Under the pieces are notes generated by a model. That model saw only the letters and a list, made by a program, of their open reading frames with translations, did no database searches and had not been told where the DNA came from. Made by a program: the position numbers and the translations under genes. From contig JAJYZJ010000003.1 in the NCBI GenBank assembly GCA_021800035.1, positions 1 through 64,000 of the forward strand: a stretch of DNA of 64,000 nucleotides, read 5' to 3'. This document shows, in pieces, positions 1 through 8,119 of the stretch (position 1 is its first letter; the number at the start of each line of letters is the position of its first letter). This stretch comes from an archaeon. GTDB taxonomy: Archaea > Thermoproteota > Thermoprotei_A > Marsarchaeales > Marsarchaeaceae.

Positions 1-41
1 GCAAAGCCGCAGTCGCCCGACGACAGCAAAAATTAAAGGCA

Positions 42-206
42 CTAGGTTGTGACTTGACCGTCTGGAACGGAGCACTCGTACTCCGCTCTCTCAAGTGTGC
101 AGATTGCGCAGGGCTCGTCCGAGTCGGGCGGCAGCGTTCCCACCATCTTCAGCCCGAGTGGCGTGCTCTCGCGGTAGCACTTTTCACAGACTCTGATTCT
201 CGCCAT
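42..206 (-). CDS. Small CxxC zinc-finger protein
   Basis: A 54-residue protein with two Cys pairs (CEKC near residue 7 and CAIC near residue 33) plus one more Cys, a pattern that suggests a single zinc knuckle; no family is recognised. The frame stays open to 263, but the TATA-like box at 243-251 lies downstream of that first ATG. A transcript started there could only use the ATG at 206, so I chose 206. The gene is divergent from the large ATPase gene and shares its promoter region. A DNA- or protein-binding accessory role on the mobile element is inference only. Confidence 0.5.
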   Translation of the reverse strand: MARIRVCEKCYRESTPLGLKMVGTLPPDSDEPCAICTLERAEYECSVPDGQVTT

Positions 207-242
207 CCGTCGCCAGTTCGCCCTGGGCTGATTGCTTTCCCG

Positions 243-251
243 GCTTAAATA
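243..251. promoter_or_regulatory. Shared TATA box of two divergent genes
   Basis: The motif GCTTAAATA reads as a TATA box on both strands. Its centre is about 25 bp from the plus-strand ATG at 272, predicting a leaderless transcript, and about 40 bp from the minus-strand ATG at 206. A closely matching box (GCTTAAATA) occurs at 4065-4073 before another gene of this element. Confidence 0.5.
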
Positions 252-271
252 CCAAGGCAACAAAACCTGAC

Positions 272-3200
272 ATGGACATCTCGGGTGATATGCGAAGCGG
301 GTCTGCCTTACCCACCGAAATCGCTACCCCGCTCTTTTGTGCCGACAAGCTCTCGGAAAAGGGGCTTAGGCTCTACAGCATGGTCGCAAAGAGTGCCTCG
401 AAGGACTTCAGGATAGGCGGCCAGGGCAACCGCTGGGGGGTTGGCTATATAAAGGGAGAAGACCGCACGCTCCGCTGCTATCTTGCGACCGCTGCTCACG
501 TAGAGGCACTGCGGCTGAGAGCGGGCGCTGCGGAAACCGAACCCAGGACCGGGAGGGGCGTGTGTTTTGCGATTGACTTCGGCTGCTACTCTACATTCCG
601 CTTTGCGAAAGAAGACCAGTTCCACTACTCGCGCCTGAGCTGGAGCGAGCCCCAGAGCCTCTTGGCCCAGATAGCGCCGGGCCAGCTCCTCTGGGTATGG
701 GTTCAGCACGACTGCTCGCTTTCAGAGGCGCACGAGCGAAGGCTGAACTCGCTCGCCTCTCAGATGCAGAAGTATCCGAGCCTCAGGGCGACGAACGAGA
801 AAAAGATTCAGCGCATCCAGGAGAAGGCGAAGAGCACGCTTTACGTGCTTGACATCTGCCTTTTTGAGCCGTCGAAGGACAAGAAGATCGCGCACGAGCG
901 GCTGGCGCGTTCGAGTCAGGCGCTCGTGGGTCACGCCCAGGGCGCGCAGCTCGAGTACACGATTCATGACCTTCCGGGCGCGTTCGATGAGCCTGGCAAT
1001 CCTGACCAGTCTCCCCTCTTGGGGGAGGAGAGCGGGAGTGCCAAAGAAAAGAGAGAGCGAGAGAACGAGAAGAAGGAAGAGGAGCACCTGAAAGCTATGG
1101 AGAAGAAGACCGCAGAGATTCGCAGGATTCTCTCCGCACCTCCGAGGCACAGCTTCAGCGGCTTCGGAGGGTGGATGGAAGACGTGCTGAAGGGCCACAG
1201 GGAGCTCCATATGACAGAGCAGGACCTGCTCGAGTTTCTCGTGCTCCCCGACCCGGCAGTCCACCGCGCGAAGTACTCGAGGGGCTCCTCCTTGCCAGCG
1301 CCCGCCGAGATGGCAGGGGAGGTGCCCCTGGGAGAGGCCCTGGAGGGGGGCGAGAGGCCGGTGGGCGTGACTCTCGCAGAGATGCGCTCTCACACGTACC
1401 TACTGGGAGCCACAGGCTGCGGAAAGACAACCTCGCTAAAAAAACTCCTCGAAGGGCTGAGAAGAGCCGACCCGGGCGCGTGCGTCTTCGTCTTCGACAT
1501 GAAGGACGAGTTCGCAGAAGACGTGGCCGCGAGATTCTCCGCCGACCCCTCCCTCCTCTACTTCCACCCCGTGAGATCCCCTCTTGCGATAAACCCGCTC
1601 GAGCTTCCGAAGGTCGACCCCGGAGAAGGAGGGAGGCCCCGCGCGGAGTTCCAGGCGGTGGAATTCTTTCTCGACATGATGGAGAAGGTGTTCGGGCTCA
1701 TGCAGGAAGCGCGCTACGCAAGGCACGTGGCACAGGTGGCGCTGAGGTGGCTCTACCGCTCGACCGACTCCCCCACGTTCACCCAGCTTTACGCAATGAT
1801 AGAGGGGATCAGGATGAAGAAGGTCTGGGCGCCCGAGGAAGACCCGGAGATGGTGAACCAGTTCATGTTCCTGAGGGGGCTCGAGGACACCTCGTATCTC
1901 TCGGTGCTCTCCAGGCTGGACCTAATCTCGAACAACGCTTTCGCCGCGCGGCTTCTGAACTCAACTTCGGTAGCGGACGAGGAGCTGGTCAAGGCAGGGA
2001 GGCTCGCGGTGTTCAACATGAACGAGTCCGGCTGCGGAGGCAGCGACATGGCATACCTCTTGGCCGCGACCTACATCCACAAGATCTGGCATATTGTGCT
2101 CAGGCTGAGGGAAAAGGGGCTGCGGGAGCCCAGGGTCTACATATTCATAGACGAGTTCGGGAAGATAGCGCGTTTCCGCCTGATGGACGCCCTGCTCTCA
2201 GAAGCGCGCTCGCGCTCGGTCCACCTCGTCATGGCCCACCAGCACCTTGGGCAGGTCTGGGACTCGGTGAGGAAGAGCGTGTTCACGAACACCGCGGTAA
2301 AGATTATCATGCGCGTCACTGACAGCGAAGACGCCGCAATTGTGAGAGGGCTCGACCCGGACTATTCGGATGAAATTTACAGGAGCCTGCCCACGCTCCG
2401 GACCGGCCAGGCGATAATGTTCCTTTCGCCCCAGACCGGAGAAGACAAGCTGGCGCCGGTCCTCGTCGAAGTGGGCTACCCCAGGGAATACCTGGAGGAA
2501 GGCCTGACTGACGAAAGAAAGAAAGAGGCCGCGCTCGCCTCTGTGTGCCAGAGGATGAGGGTCTACGCCCCGCCAGAAGCTTCGAATCAGGCGACAGAGC
2601 TCCTTCTCAACCCGGTGAAATACTTCGGGGACAGGCTCCCAGGGAGGCAGGAGGCCAAAGTCGAGAGGCGGCTCTACGAGAAAGTGAAGACATCGGGCCT
2701 GTCCCGGGACGAAAATAGCGAGGCAGGCTCGCCTTGGGAGTGGACCAGCCTCTCGGCGCTAGCTGCAGAAACCGGAATTCCCGGGGAAGAGCTCAGAGCG
2801 ATTGTGAACGGGCTCATCGGCGAAGGCAAGCTCGAGCTCGACCCGGAGTCTGTGAAACCGGGAACGGAGCGCAGGGTGCGCTACCGGAAGGGGCTTTTCG
2901 GGGCGCTTGAAACCGAGAGCGTAAGAAAGGCCACTTGCCCCTCGCGGGAAGGGCTGGGAATAGCTCTCGCCGCGTGGCTCGAGCTCACGGACAAAGGCTG
3001 CGGCGTTGTGGCCGCGGACCAGTCGTTACCGGGCTCGAAGCCTGACCTCGTTGCGGTGGCTTATGACGCGAAAGGGAGACCGGACCTGAAAAGAGCGATA
3101 GCGGTGGAAGTCGAGAGCCCTGAGGAAGTCAGGAGGCACCCCGAACAGGTGATAGAGAACATGGTCAAGCCCTCCACCTATTATTTTCACGAGGTTCAGG

Positions 3201-3667
3201 TGTGGACGCTCGAAGACGACATCGAGCTCGTGACGAAGATGCGGGACAGCCTATCCGACCCCACGAAGAGGGCAAAGGTAACGCTACACCTCACCGGACG
3301 TGGAGAACTGGACTACTACCTCGCGCTGTTCCAGGGCAGGGCGCCTCCGGAGCGCAAGATACCTCTGGAGGAGAAGACCGGGTCGGCCACTGAGACGCAG
3401 CTCCCGTGCGAGCCAAAAGTTGTTGGAGGCTCAAGAGTAGTGCTCACTGCCAGGATGGGGGAGGAGTTGCTCAGGTTGCGCCCCCAGCCCGGAGACGCTC
3501 AGGTCCTGCTGGGTTACTGGGACAGACCTGACATCGAAAAGCAGGTCGAGCGGATGGAAGGTCACAAGGCCGTTGTCACGGTTTACGAACTCAGGGGAGG
3601 CGGAAAGAGGAGGGTGGGCAGGTTCGAAGTGGAAATAGCTGACGAACTTCAAGCTCCGGAGCGGTAG
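272..3667 (+). CDS. VirB4/HerA/TraG-type ATPase with nuclease-like C-terminal domain
   Basis: An 1131-residue P-loop motor of the type used by archaeal conjugative elements to pump DNA or protein. The N-terminal third has no recognised domain; residues about 250-290 are charged and coiled-coil-like. Walker A (GATGCGKTT) is near residue 380, Walker B (YIFIDEFGKI) near 625, followed by a sensor-like AHQHLGQVWDS. A winged-helix-like stretch follows near 830-890. The C-terminal region has PDLVAV near 925 and AIAVEVES near 945, resembling the PD-(D/E)xK nuclease core with Glu in place of the usual Lys. Its 3' end overlaps the convergent gene at 3649. GC-rich codon use matches the other element genes. 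A role in plasmid transfer is inferred from the family. Confidence 0.8.
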   Translation: MDISGDMRSGSALPTEIATPLFCADKLSEKGLRLYSMVAKSASKDFRIGGQGNRWGVGYIKGEDRTLRCYLATAAHVEALRLRAGAAETEPRTGRGVCFAIDFGCYSTFRFAKEDQFHYSRLSWSEPQSLLAQIAPGQLLWVWVQHDCSLSEAHERRLNSLASQMQKYPSLRATNEKKIQRIQEKAKSTLYVLDICLFEPSKDKKIAHERLARSSQALVGHAQGAQLEYTIHDLPGAFDEPGNPDQSPLLGEESGSAKEKRERENEKKEEEHLKAMEKKTAEIRRILSAPPRHSFSGFGGWMEDVLKGHRELHMTEQDLLEFLVLPDPAVHRAKYSRGSSLPAPAEMAGEVPLGEALEGGERPVGVTLAEMRSHTYLLGATGCGKTTSLKKLLEGLRRADPGACVFVFDMKDEFAEDVAARFSADPSLLYFHPVRSPLAINPLELPKVDPGEGGRPRAEFQAVEFFLDMMEKVFGLMQEARYARHVAQVALRWLYRSTDSPTFTQLYAMIEGIRMKKVWAPEEDPEMVNQFMFLRGLEDTSYLSVLSRLDLISNNAFAARLLNSTSVADEELVKAGRLAVFNMNESGCGGSDMAYLLAATYIHKIWHIVLRLREKGLREPRVYIFIDEFGKIARFRLMDALLSEARSRSVHLVMAHQHLGQVWDSVRKSVFTNTAVKIIMRVTDSEDAAIVRGLDPDYSDEIYRSLPTLRTGQAIMFLSPQTGEDKLAPVLVEVGYPREYLEEGLTDERKKEAALASVCQRMRVYAPPEASNQATELLLNPVKYFGDRLPGRQEAKVERRLYEKVKTSGLSRDENSEAGSPWEWTSLSALAAETGIPGEELRAIVNGLIGEGKLELDPESVKPGTERRVRYRKGLFGALETESVRKATCPSREGLGIALAAWLELTDKGCGVVAADQSLPGSKPDLVAVAYDAKGRPDLKRAIAVEVESPEEVRRHPEQVIENMVKPSTYYFHEVQVWTLEDDIELVTKMRDSLSDPTKRAKVTLHLTGRGELDYYLALFQGRAPPERKIPLEEKTGSATETQLPCEPKVVGGSRVVLTARMGEELLRLRPQPGDAQVLLGYWDRPDIEKQVERMEGHKAVVTVYELRGGGKRRVGRFEVEIADELQAPER
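952..1188 (+). repeat. Direct repeat copy A (inside the ATPase gene)
   Basis: This 237-bp stretch of the ATPase gene recurs at 17710-17946 in the same orientation with about three visible mismatches. It encodes the charged coiled-coil-like segment and the start of the ATPase domain. The copy here lies in an intact frame, so this is the source and the other is the fragment. Confidence 0.9.
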
Positions 3668-4041
3668 GCCGAAAGGGCTTCGGGGTTTTTCAGGAGCCAC
3701 ACCACGGACGTGGTGTTCGGCGCCCGCACGCCTTCGAGCGCTCCAGCTTTTTCGAGCTGGCGCAGCTTCTTCCAGAGCAGGAACATACCTCCGCGCTTTG
3801 TGAACGACGGGCCGAACTTTTCAGTGCGAACGAGTGAATCGTAGAGGAACCGCGTCGAAGCGAATCCCGTGTTGTTTTTTATGAGTTCGATGGTAGCTAC
3901 GGCGAATTCGTAGAGGTTGAGCGCCCCTGGGGTTTCGTATATCGGCAGTACCAGCCTCCTGCGCCTGACCGGGCTCCTTCTCCGCGACCTGCCCTTGACA
4001 CTTTTTCCGACTGGAGACTCTGAGTACCTTCCCATTGTCAC
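3649..4041 (-). CDS. Hypothetical basic protein, possibly winged helix
   Basis: About 130 residues: an Arg-rich N-terminal 30 residues, then a helical region that reads like a winged-helix domain (LLWKKLRQLEKAGAL near residue 87). No family is recognised. The start is GTG at 4041 or ATG at 4035; both fit the TATA box at 4065-4073. The 3' end overlaps the ATPase gene by 19 bp in convergent orientation. Its position in the element and its basic tail suggest a DNA-binding regulator, which is inference. Confidence 0.55.
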   Translation of the reverse strand: MTMGRYSESPVGKSVKGRSRRRSPVRRRRLVLPIYETPGALNLYEFAVATIELIKNNTGFASTRFLYDSLVRTEKFGPSFTKRGGMFLLWKKLRQLEKAGALEGVRAPNTTSVVWLLKNPEALSAYRSGA

Positions 4042-4064
4042 TTCACTGTGAGCTTCTCGCCTGG

Positions 4065-4073
4065 GCTTAAATA
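4065..4073 (-). promoter_or_regulatory. TATA box for the 3649-4041 gene
   Basis: GCTTAAATA on the plus strand (TATTTAAGC on the minus strand) lies about 27 bp upstream of the GTG at 4041, predicting a leaderless or very short-leader transcript. Confidence 0.5.
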
Positions 4074-4166
4074 CGAAAGACCGGAGCTCCCTTCACTGAC
4101 CGCGGGCCGGGCCCGCAAGCGATGAATCGAGGACACTGCTCCCGCTCGACCGGAATATTGCCGGGG

Positions 4167-4226
4167 GGTAACCAAAGGTAACCAGAGATAGACTTAAGGT
4201 AACGGGAGATTGCCCGGGCGTAACCG
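4167..4226. repeat. Helically phased GTAAC repeats
   Basis: GTAAC occurs at 4168, 4178, 4199 and 4220, mostly as GGTAACC or GGTAACG. The spacings are 10, 21 and 21 bp, close to whole turns of the helix, so all copies face one side of the DNA. The run lies in the 394-bp gap between two genes and looks like a small iteron or operator array. The bound protein is unknown. Confidence 0.45.
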
Positions 4227-4435
4227 AACACTCGGCCGCGCACGCTCAGGCAGTAAGAGCGGGCGGTTGGTCTTCTGGTTCGCGTTGTGGTTGTCTTCTG
4301 GAGTAGGGCTTTACAGTTTTTTGATTTCAGTTTTTGATTCAGGTCCGGCTTCGCCGAGCGGTCGTGGCGGTTTAGACCGTATTCAGGAGTTGGCCGGTTC
4401 TTCCTTTACAGAACCCTTCTCCGTTGCCAGCGAAC

Positions 4436-5521
4436 CTACTCCTTGAGTGCTTCTTTATAGGCCTCTGTCGCTCTTCCAATCGCGACTGCGGACCGTTCAT
4501 TCTGCAGGTCCCCCATCATTTTAGTCATTCCCTGGCAATTATTTTCCAGCGCGTCCAGAAAGTCCTCGAAGTGTTTTTCCGCCAAGTCCGTATTCAGCGC
4601 GACCCACAACACTGGAAGAATCCAGTCCACCGGGTTAACGGGAAGCGCTTCGGGGTCGAGCTTCAGGCACTTCCTGAAACTGGCGGCGATTTCGGTCCAC
4701 TTTCGGTACCAACTTGGCGAGTGATTGGCGCTGAAATAGTCGAACAGCTCGGCTATGTTAGAATATCCACCGCTGGAAGTCCCTGGACTCGCGCCGGGGC
4801 TTGTGCCCAGACATGTGTGCTTTCTTCCCCCGTACCCGTGTAGCCGGGTAAACGAAACACGGTTGTCTTCTGCGTAGTTTCCAGGCAAACTGCCCGCGAT
4901 GCCGGATGGTGTCGCGGAAGGATTAGGCAGCTGGTAAACTCCAGTTGGTCGCGGGGGGGCGGGCGCTCCGCAGTGGGTGAACACCCAGACGATGTAGTCT
5001 GCCAGCGGCTCCTCGATTTCCGAAGGGAGCCCTACGTACGGCTTATCTTGGCTGACTTCGGCATAGCATAAATATTTTCCTCTTATCGCTCGTATTGTTG
5101 AGGCCCGCGCAAGTTGCTCTTGTACGGTGCGTCCGCCACTGGCCGCGGGAGGGCTATTGAAGCTGAATGTATACGTCAGGGCGTGGGCGTGCTCGTGCAG
5201 CCGCACCAAATGCATCAGCATCAAGAAAGTGAGCGATTCGCTGGCGGCCGGCCCTCCTTTCTTAGTACACTCTCCGAAGAGTGAGCGCGAACACTCCTCT
5301 ATACATTTCGCGTACAGGATTACGAATCTTGTGTCGGGATAGCATTCCCCCAGCAAGTCGAATCCCCCCACCTCATTCTCCCTGGGGCGATTGCAATCGT
5401 CTATGTCAACCAGTTCAATGCTGGCTCCAGTCGGCAAAACGTTCCACAGCTCAACCGGAAGAAACTTGCTCAAGGCGTCCTCGGCATGTGTCTTTCCTGG
5501 TCCGCTGCCGGTCGCGGTCAT
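4436..5521 (-). CDS. HExxH metallopeptidase-like protein
   Basis: A 361-residue protein with a zinc-protease signature, LHEHAHAL, giving HExxH at H109-E110-x-x-H113. Farther on, EEPLADY near residue 170 supplies a Glu followed by AD, the third-ligand pattern of gluzincins such as IrrE-like and SprT-like proteases. There is no signal peptide or clear membrane segment, so a cytoplasmic role is likely. The frame is open to 5785, but the upstream part reads as Arg/Ser-rich non-protein and the TATA box at 5548-5556 fits the ATG at 5521 with a leader of a few bases. Substrate unknown. Lies between two GC-rich element operons and is probably cargo. Confidence 0.6.
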   Translation of the reverse strand: MTATGSGPGKTHAEDALSKFLPVELWNVLPTGASIELVDIDDCNRPRENEVGGFDLLGECYPDTRFVILYAKCIEECSRSLFGECTKKGGPAASESLTFLMLMHLVRLHEHAHALTYTFSFNSPPAASGGRTVQEQLARASTIRAIRGKYLCYAEVSQDKPYVGLPSEIEEPLADYIVWVFTHCGAPAPPRPTGVYQLPNPSATPSGIAGSLPGNYAEDNRVSFTRLHGYGGRKHTCLGTSPGASPGTSSGGYSNIAELFDYFSANHSPSWYRKWTEIAASFRKCLKLDPEALPVNPVDWILPVLWVALNTDLAEKHFEDFLDALENNCQGMTKMMGDLQNERSAVAIGRATEAYKEALKE

Positions 5522-5547
5522 GTCGGGGAGGTAGCAGGCTCGCAGAG

Positions 5548-5556
5548 CGTATAAAT
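5548..5556 (-). promoter_or_regulatory. TATA box for the metallopeptidase gene
   Basis: The minus strand reads AATTTATAC about 30 bp upstream of the ATG at 5521; this decides the start of the metallopeptidase gene. Confidence 0.55.
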
Positions 5557-5820
5557 TTTCTGGGACAGCGGCTCGCTCCCGAAGGCTGGGTTGCAGTGGC
5601 GGGAGCGTGCAGTGCCACGCTTCTGAGCGGGTTGTGCCTGACACGCTGTCGCAGGTACGCGCACACCCCGATTCCGAATTTTGCAGGGAAGTATGCTTCG
5701 CTCGCTGGCTCGCTACGCTTCTCCCCGCACCCCTCTTGCTCCTCTCCCCCCTCTCGGGTTCAGGAGCCACGCACCTCGCGCCCATCCGCGCCGTCGCCGC
5801 GGATGGAAGACGCGGAGTTC

Positions 5821-6007
5821 GACATTTTTGGTCGGAACTCGCTTCGCTCGCGCGCGGGGACGCAGCGCTCGCGCGCGCCGCCCGTGTGGGTCGCTCGCGC
5901 TCCCTTACGGTCGAAGCGCGCTCGCCGGTGCTGCGCGTGGCGGGTCCCTCCCCGCTTCGCGCCCCTTCGCGCTCGCTGCGCTCGCAGGGTTCGAGACCAA
6001 AAATGTC
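5821..6007. repeat. 13-bp perfect inverted repeat ending in a start codon
   Basis: GACATTTTTGGTC at 5821-5833 is matched exactly by its reverse complement at 5995-6007. The right arm contains the ATG at 6003 of the clamp operon. The 161 bp between the arms are GC-rich and full of short palindromes of the CGCTTCGCTCG type. Confidence 0.6.
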
Positions 6008-6476
6008 TCACCATACGTCTTCCAGCACGGCTCCGGCGGGGCCACGGGCGCGCAGCCCTGAGGCTCCTCCCCAGGCTTCCCCGGAGTCTGTGCATAACGC
6101 GGCCGCAGCGGAGAGTGAAACCGCGGCCTACCGGCAGGAGGGTTCGGGAGCACAGCAAGCGGGAACCGCGACCGCGGCGGGCCCTGAGAAGCCAGCGGTC
6201 ATCCGCAGGGGCGCCTCCGGCTACAGGTGGTACCTGCTCCTCGGGAGGCTCGTAAAGGACTCGCTGAGCGGGAAAGCGGTTCTCGTCTCGGTCTCGCTCC
6301 CGGGATACGAAGGCAGGGAGGTCTGGGTGCCGGAGAAGCTCACGCTCGTGGCCTCGGGCGACGAAGTGCTCGTCTCAAAGTGGACGCTCGACCGGATAGT
6401 AGCCCCAAAGCTCGGCTCTCCTTCAATAGCACCGAAAAGCGCGGGCTACTCGAAGGAAGAAGGGGAGGTGGAGTAG
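6003..6476 (+). CDS. Hypothetical protein, first gene of the clamp operon
   Basis: A 157-residue protein. Residues 1-65 are low-complexity Ala/Ser/Pro/Gly and probably disordered; residues about 68-135 form a compact, beta-rich domain (RWYLLLGRLVKDSL, GYEGREVWVPEKLTL). No family is recognised; the compact part could be an OB-like or SH3-like nucleic-acid binder, but this is only an impression. The frame is open upstream, but the region before 6003 is palindromic repeat DNA, so the ATG at 6003 is preferred. It is followed after 3 bp by the next gene and is likely cotranscribed with the PCNA-like gene. Confidence 0.55.
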   Translation: MSHHTSSSTAPAGPRARSPEAPPQASPESVHNAAAAESETAAYRQEGSGAQQAGTATAAGPEKPAVIRRGASGYRWYLLLGRLVKDSLSGKAVLVSVSLPGYEGREVWVPEKLTLVASGDEVLVSKWTLDRIVAPKLGSPSIAPKSAGYSKEEGEVE

Positions 6477-6479
6477 CGC

Positions 6480-6845
6480 TTGGAGACAGGGAATACGGAC
6501 TATCTCCTGCGGGTGTTCGTCCCCGAACCGCTGCTTTGCGAAGGGAAGAATCCGCCGCTCTGCGACGCATGCGCAACCCCCTTCGGGAAGGTAGAGGAAC
6601 GGGAGGGCTTCGATGTCGCGGCGCTCGTGCTCGTCGATTCAGAGTCGGGGGAGGGCTCCATCTGGGGGCTCGTCTGCCCGAAGTGCGTGAGCGCCTACCA
6701 CGGCGCGCTCGCGGTAAAGACCGAGCGGGAGGAGCCCATGGCAGCGCGGGCGCTCAGGGGTGTGCTCGGCCGACCCCTTACGTTGGGATTCTTCGAAACG
6801 GACGAAGAGTTCTACGCCGCTCTTTCGGGAGGGGTCATGAAGTGA
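6480..6845 (+). CDS. Hypothetical zinc-finger protein, second gene of the clamp operon
   Basis: A 121-residue acidic protein with CDAC near residue 24 and CPKC near residue 61, a likely four-Cys zinc site with a long loop. The C-terminal 50 residues are helical. It begins with TTG at 6480, 3 bp after the previous stop, and its TGA overlaps the GTG of the next gene (GTGA), a classic sign of translational coupling. The function is unknown; the coupling suggests it acts with the zinc-ribbon-PCNA protein. Confidence 0.6.
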   Translation: METGNTDYLLRVFVPEPLLCEGKNPPLCDACATPFGKVEEREGFDVAALVLVDSESGEGSIWGLVCPKCVSAYHGALAVKTEREEPMAARALRGVLGRPLTLGFFETDEEFYAALSGGVMK

Positions 6846-8119
6846 GCGGCTCCGGAGCGCGTGACGGGAGGGAGCGGTCGAGCGGGGGTGCGAGCGGGCA
6901 GGAGTACCTGAAATGCTCTTCCTGCGGCTCGGACAAATGGTCGCGCACATGCGTAGACGCAGTCCGGATAGCAGCGACCGCGGAGGGTTATGCGGACGAG
7001 ATCGACGACTCCGGAGACGCCGAGTATATTTACGCATGCGCAGAATGCGGGAAGCGCTTCGAAGAAGCGGTAGGCAAGCCCCCGGGCACAGAAGCGCCGA
7101 CTGCCGACACCGAGACGGGGGCCATACGGACCGCGCAGCCAGAACGCGGAGACAGCGGCTCTGAGCGGGAGCGTGCCCGGGACGGCGAGGTGATTCCGGA
7201 GGACGGTGAATCGCCCCCGGGCGGCGGAAAGGAGAAGACTCCGGATAAGGCCCCGACGGAGAAGGAAAGCGCTACTGACGCTCCCAATCAGTCGACCGGT
7301 CCAGCAGCATTTTCATTCACCTTCCCCTCGGCTTCGCTCTTCGAGAGGCTGCTCGCCCATGTCTCGAAGGCATTACGCGCGGACGAGCTCACCTGGGAAA
7401 TCTCGGAGAAGGGTTTCAGGGTAAGGGAGCTCGATTCGCGCCACGTGATGTTCGCGGAGCTCATGATTCCGCGAGAGATATTCACGAGCTTCTCCTGCAC
7501 AGGGGCAGAGTCAGGATCGGTGAGGCTCGCTGTGAACACCGGGAGCATAAGGGCGCTCAGGGCCGCGGGCGAGAACCAGCTTGCTATCTCGTTTGCGGAA
7601 CCTCCTGCTGGTGCAGGAGGGAAACTCTCTCTGCAGTGGAGAGGCGGAGGTTTCGAAGCTGAAACCAGCGAGCCTTCCGCTGAGCCACCAGCAATAAAAC
7701 TCACTCAGGCATTCAGCGCGAAGCTCTATGCAGAGAAACTCGCCACAGCGCTGAGGAGCACTTTCGGAAGCTCGGCCGACTCAGTAAGGGTTACTGCAAC
7801 GCCAAGGGAGGCGAAGGGCATCTCTCTTGTCTTGGCCCATGGTGAGAAGTCGGCTGAGCTACGCGCGCTCACCCACCGCTGGGAGAGCGAGCCCAGGGAA
7901 ATGCGTGCGAGCTATTCCGCGCAGGAGCTGTGCAGAATCGCTTCGGACGGAACAGGAGCGCTCGTAGCAGAGCTGGGCTTTTCGAGCGCCCAGCCGCTCA
8001 GACTTGAGTTCCTCGTGCCCGTCCAGGGAAAAGCGGCGAGGCTCTCCTACTTCCTTGCCCCCTCGGATGCGGATACTGAGCCGGGGCAAAACTCGGAGGG
8101 TAAGGGAACAGGGGTCTAG
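6842..8119 (+). CDS. Zinc ribbon fused to a divergent PCNA-like sliding clamp
   Basis: A 425-residue protein. Residues about 25-80 carry CSSC and CAEC pairs of a zinc ribbon. Residues 80-150 are an acidic, Pro/Glu-rich linker. From about 155 the chain follows the PCNA fold: a first domain with SLFERLLAHVSKAL and FRVRELDSRHVMFAEL (PCNA has an MDSSHV-type motif here), and a second ending in LRLEFLV and RLSYFLAPSDAD, matching the PCNA tail YYLAPK. PCNA rings encircle DNA and tether polymerases, ligases and nucleases. The upstream extension to 6227 overlaps two genes in another frame and is rejected; GTG 6842 overlaps the preceding stop. It is divergent and GC-rich, so probably an element clamp rather than the host one. 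Confidence 0.65.
   Translation: MSGSGARDGRERSSGGASGQEYLKCSSCGSDKWSRTCVDAVRIAATAEGYADEIDDSGDAEYIYACAECGKRFEEAVGKPPGTEAPTADTETGAIRTAQPERGDSGSERERARDGEVIPEDGESPPGGGKEKTPDKAPTEKESATDAPNQSTGPAAFSFTFPSASLFERLLAHVSKALRADELTWEISEKGFRVRELDSRHVMFAELMIPREIFTSFSCTGAESGSVRLAVNTGSIRALRAAGENQLAISFAEPPAGAGGKLSLQWRGGGFEAETSEPSAEPPAIKLTQAFSAKLYAEKLATALRSTFGSSADSVRVTATPREAKGISLVLAHGEKSAELRALTHRWESEPREMRASYSAQELCRIASDGTGALVAELGFSSAQPLRLEFLVPVQGKAARLSYFLAPSDADTEPGQNSEGKGTGV

Noticed and set aside
4210-4446. 78-residue plus-strand frame with one hydrophobic segment
   Set aside because: It overlaps the GTAAC repeat run and the end of the metallopeptidase gene, has no promoter at the right distance and no recognisable content.
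5281-6255. 324-residue plus-strand frame
   Set aside because: Arg/Ser/Pro-rich translation of the antisense of the metallopeptidase gene and the palindromic repeats that follow; not protein-like.
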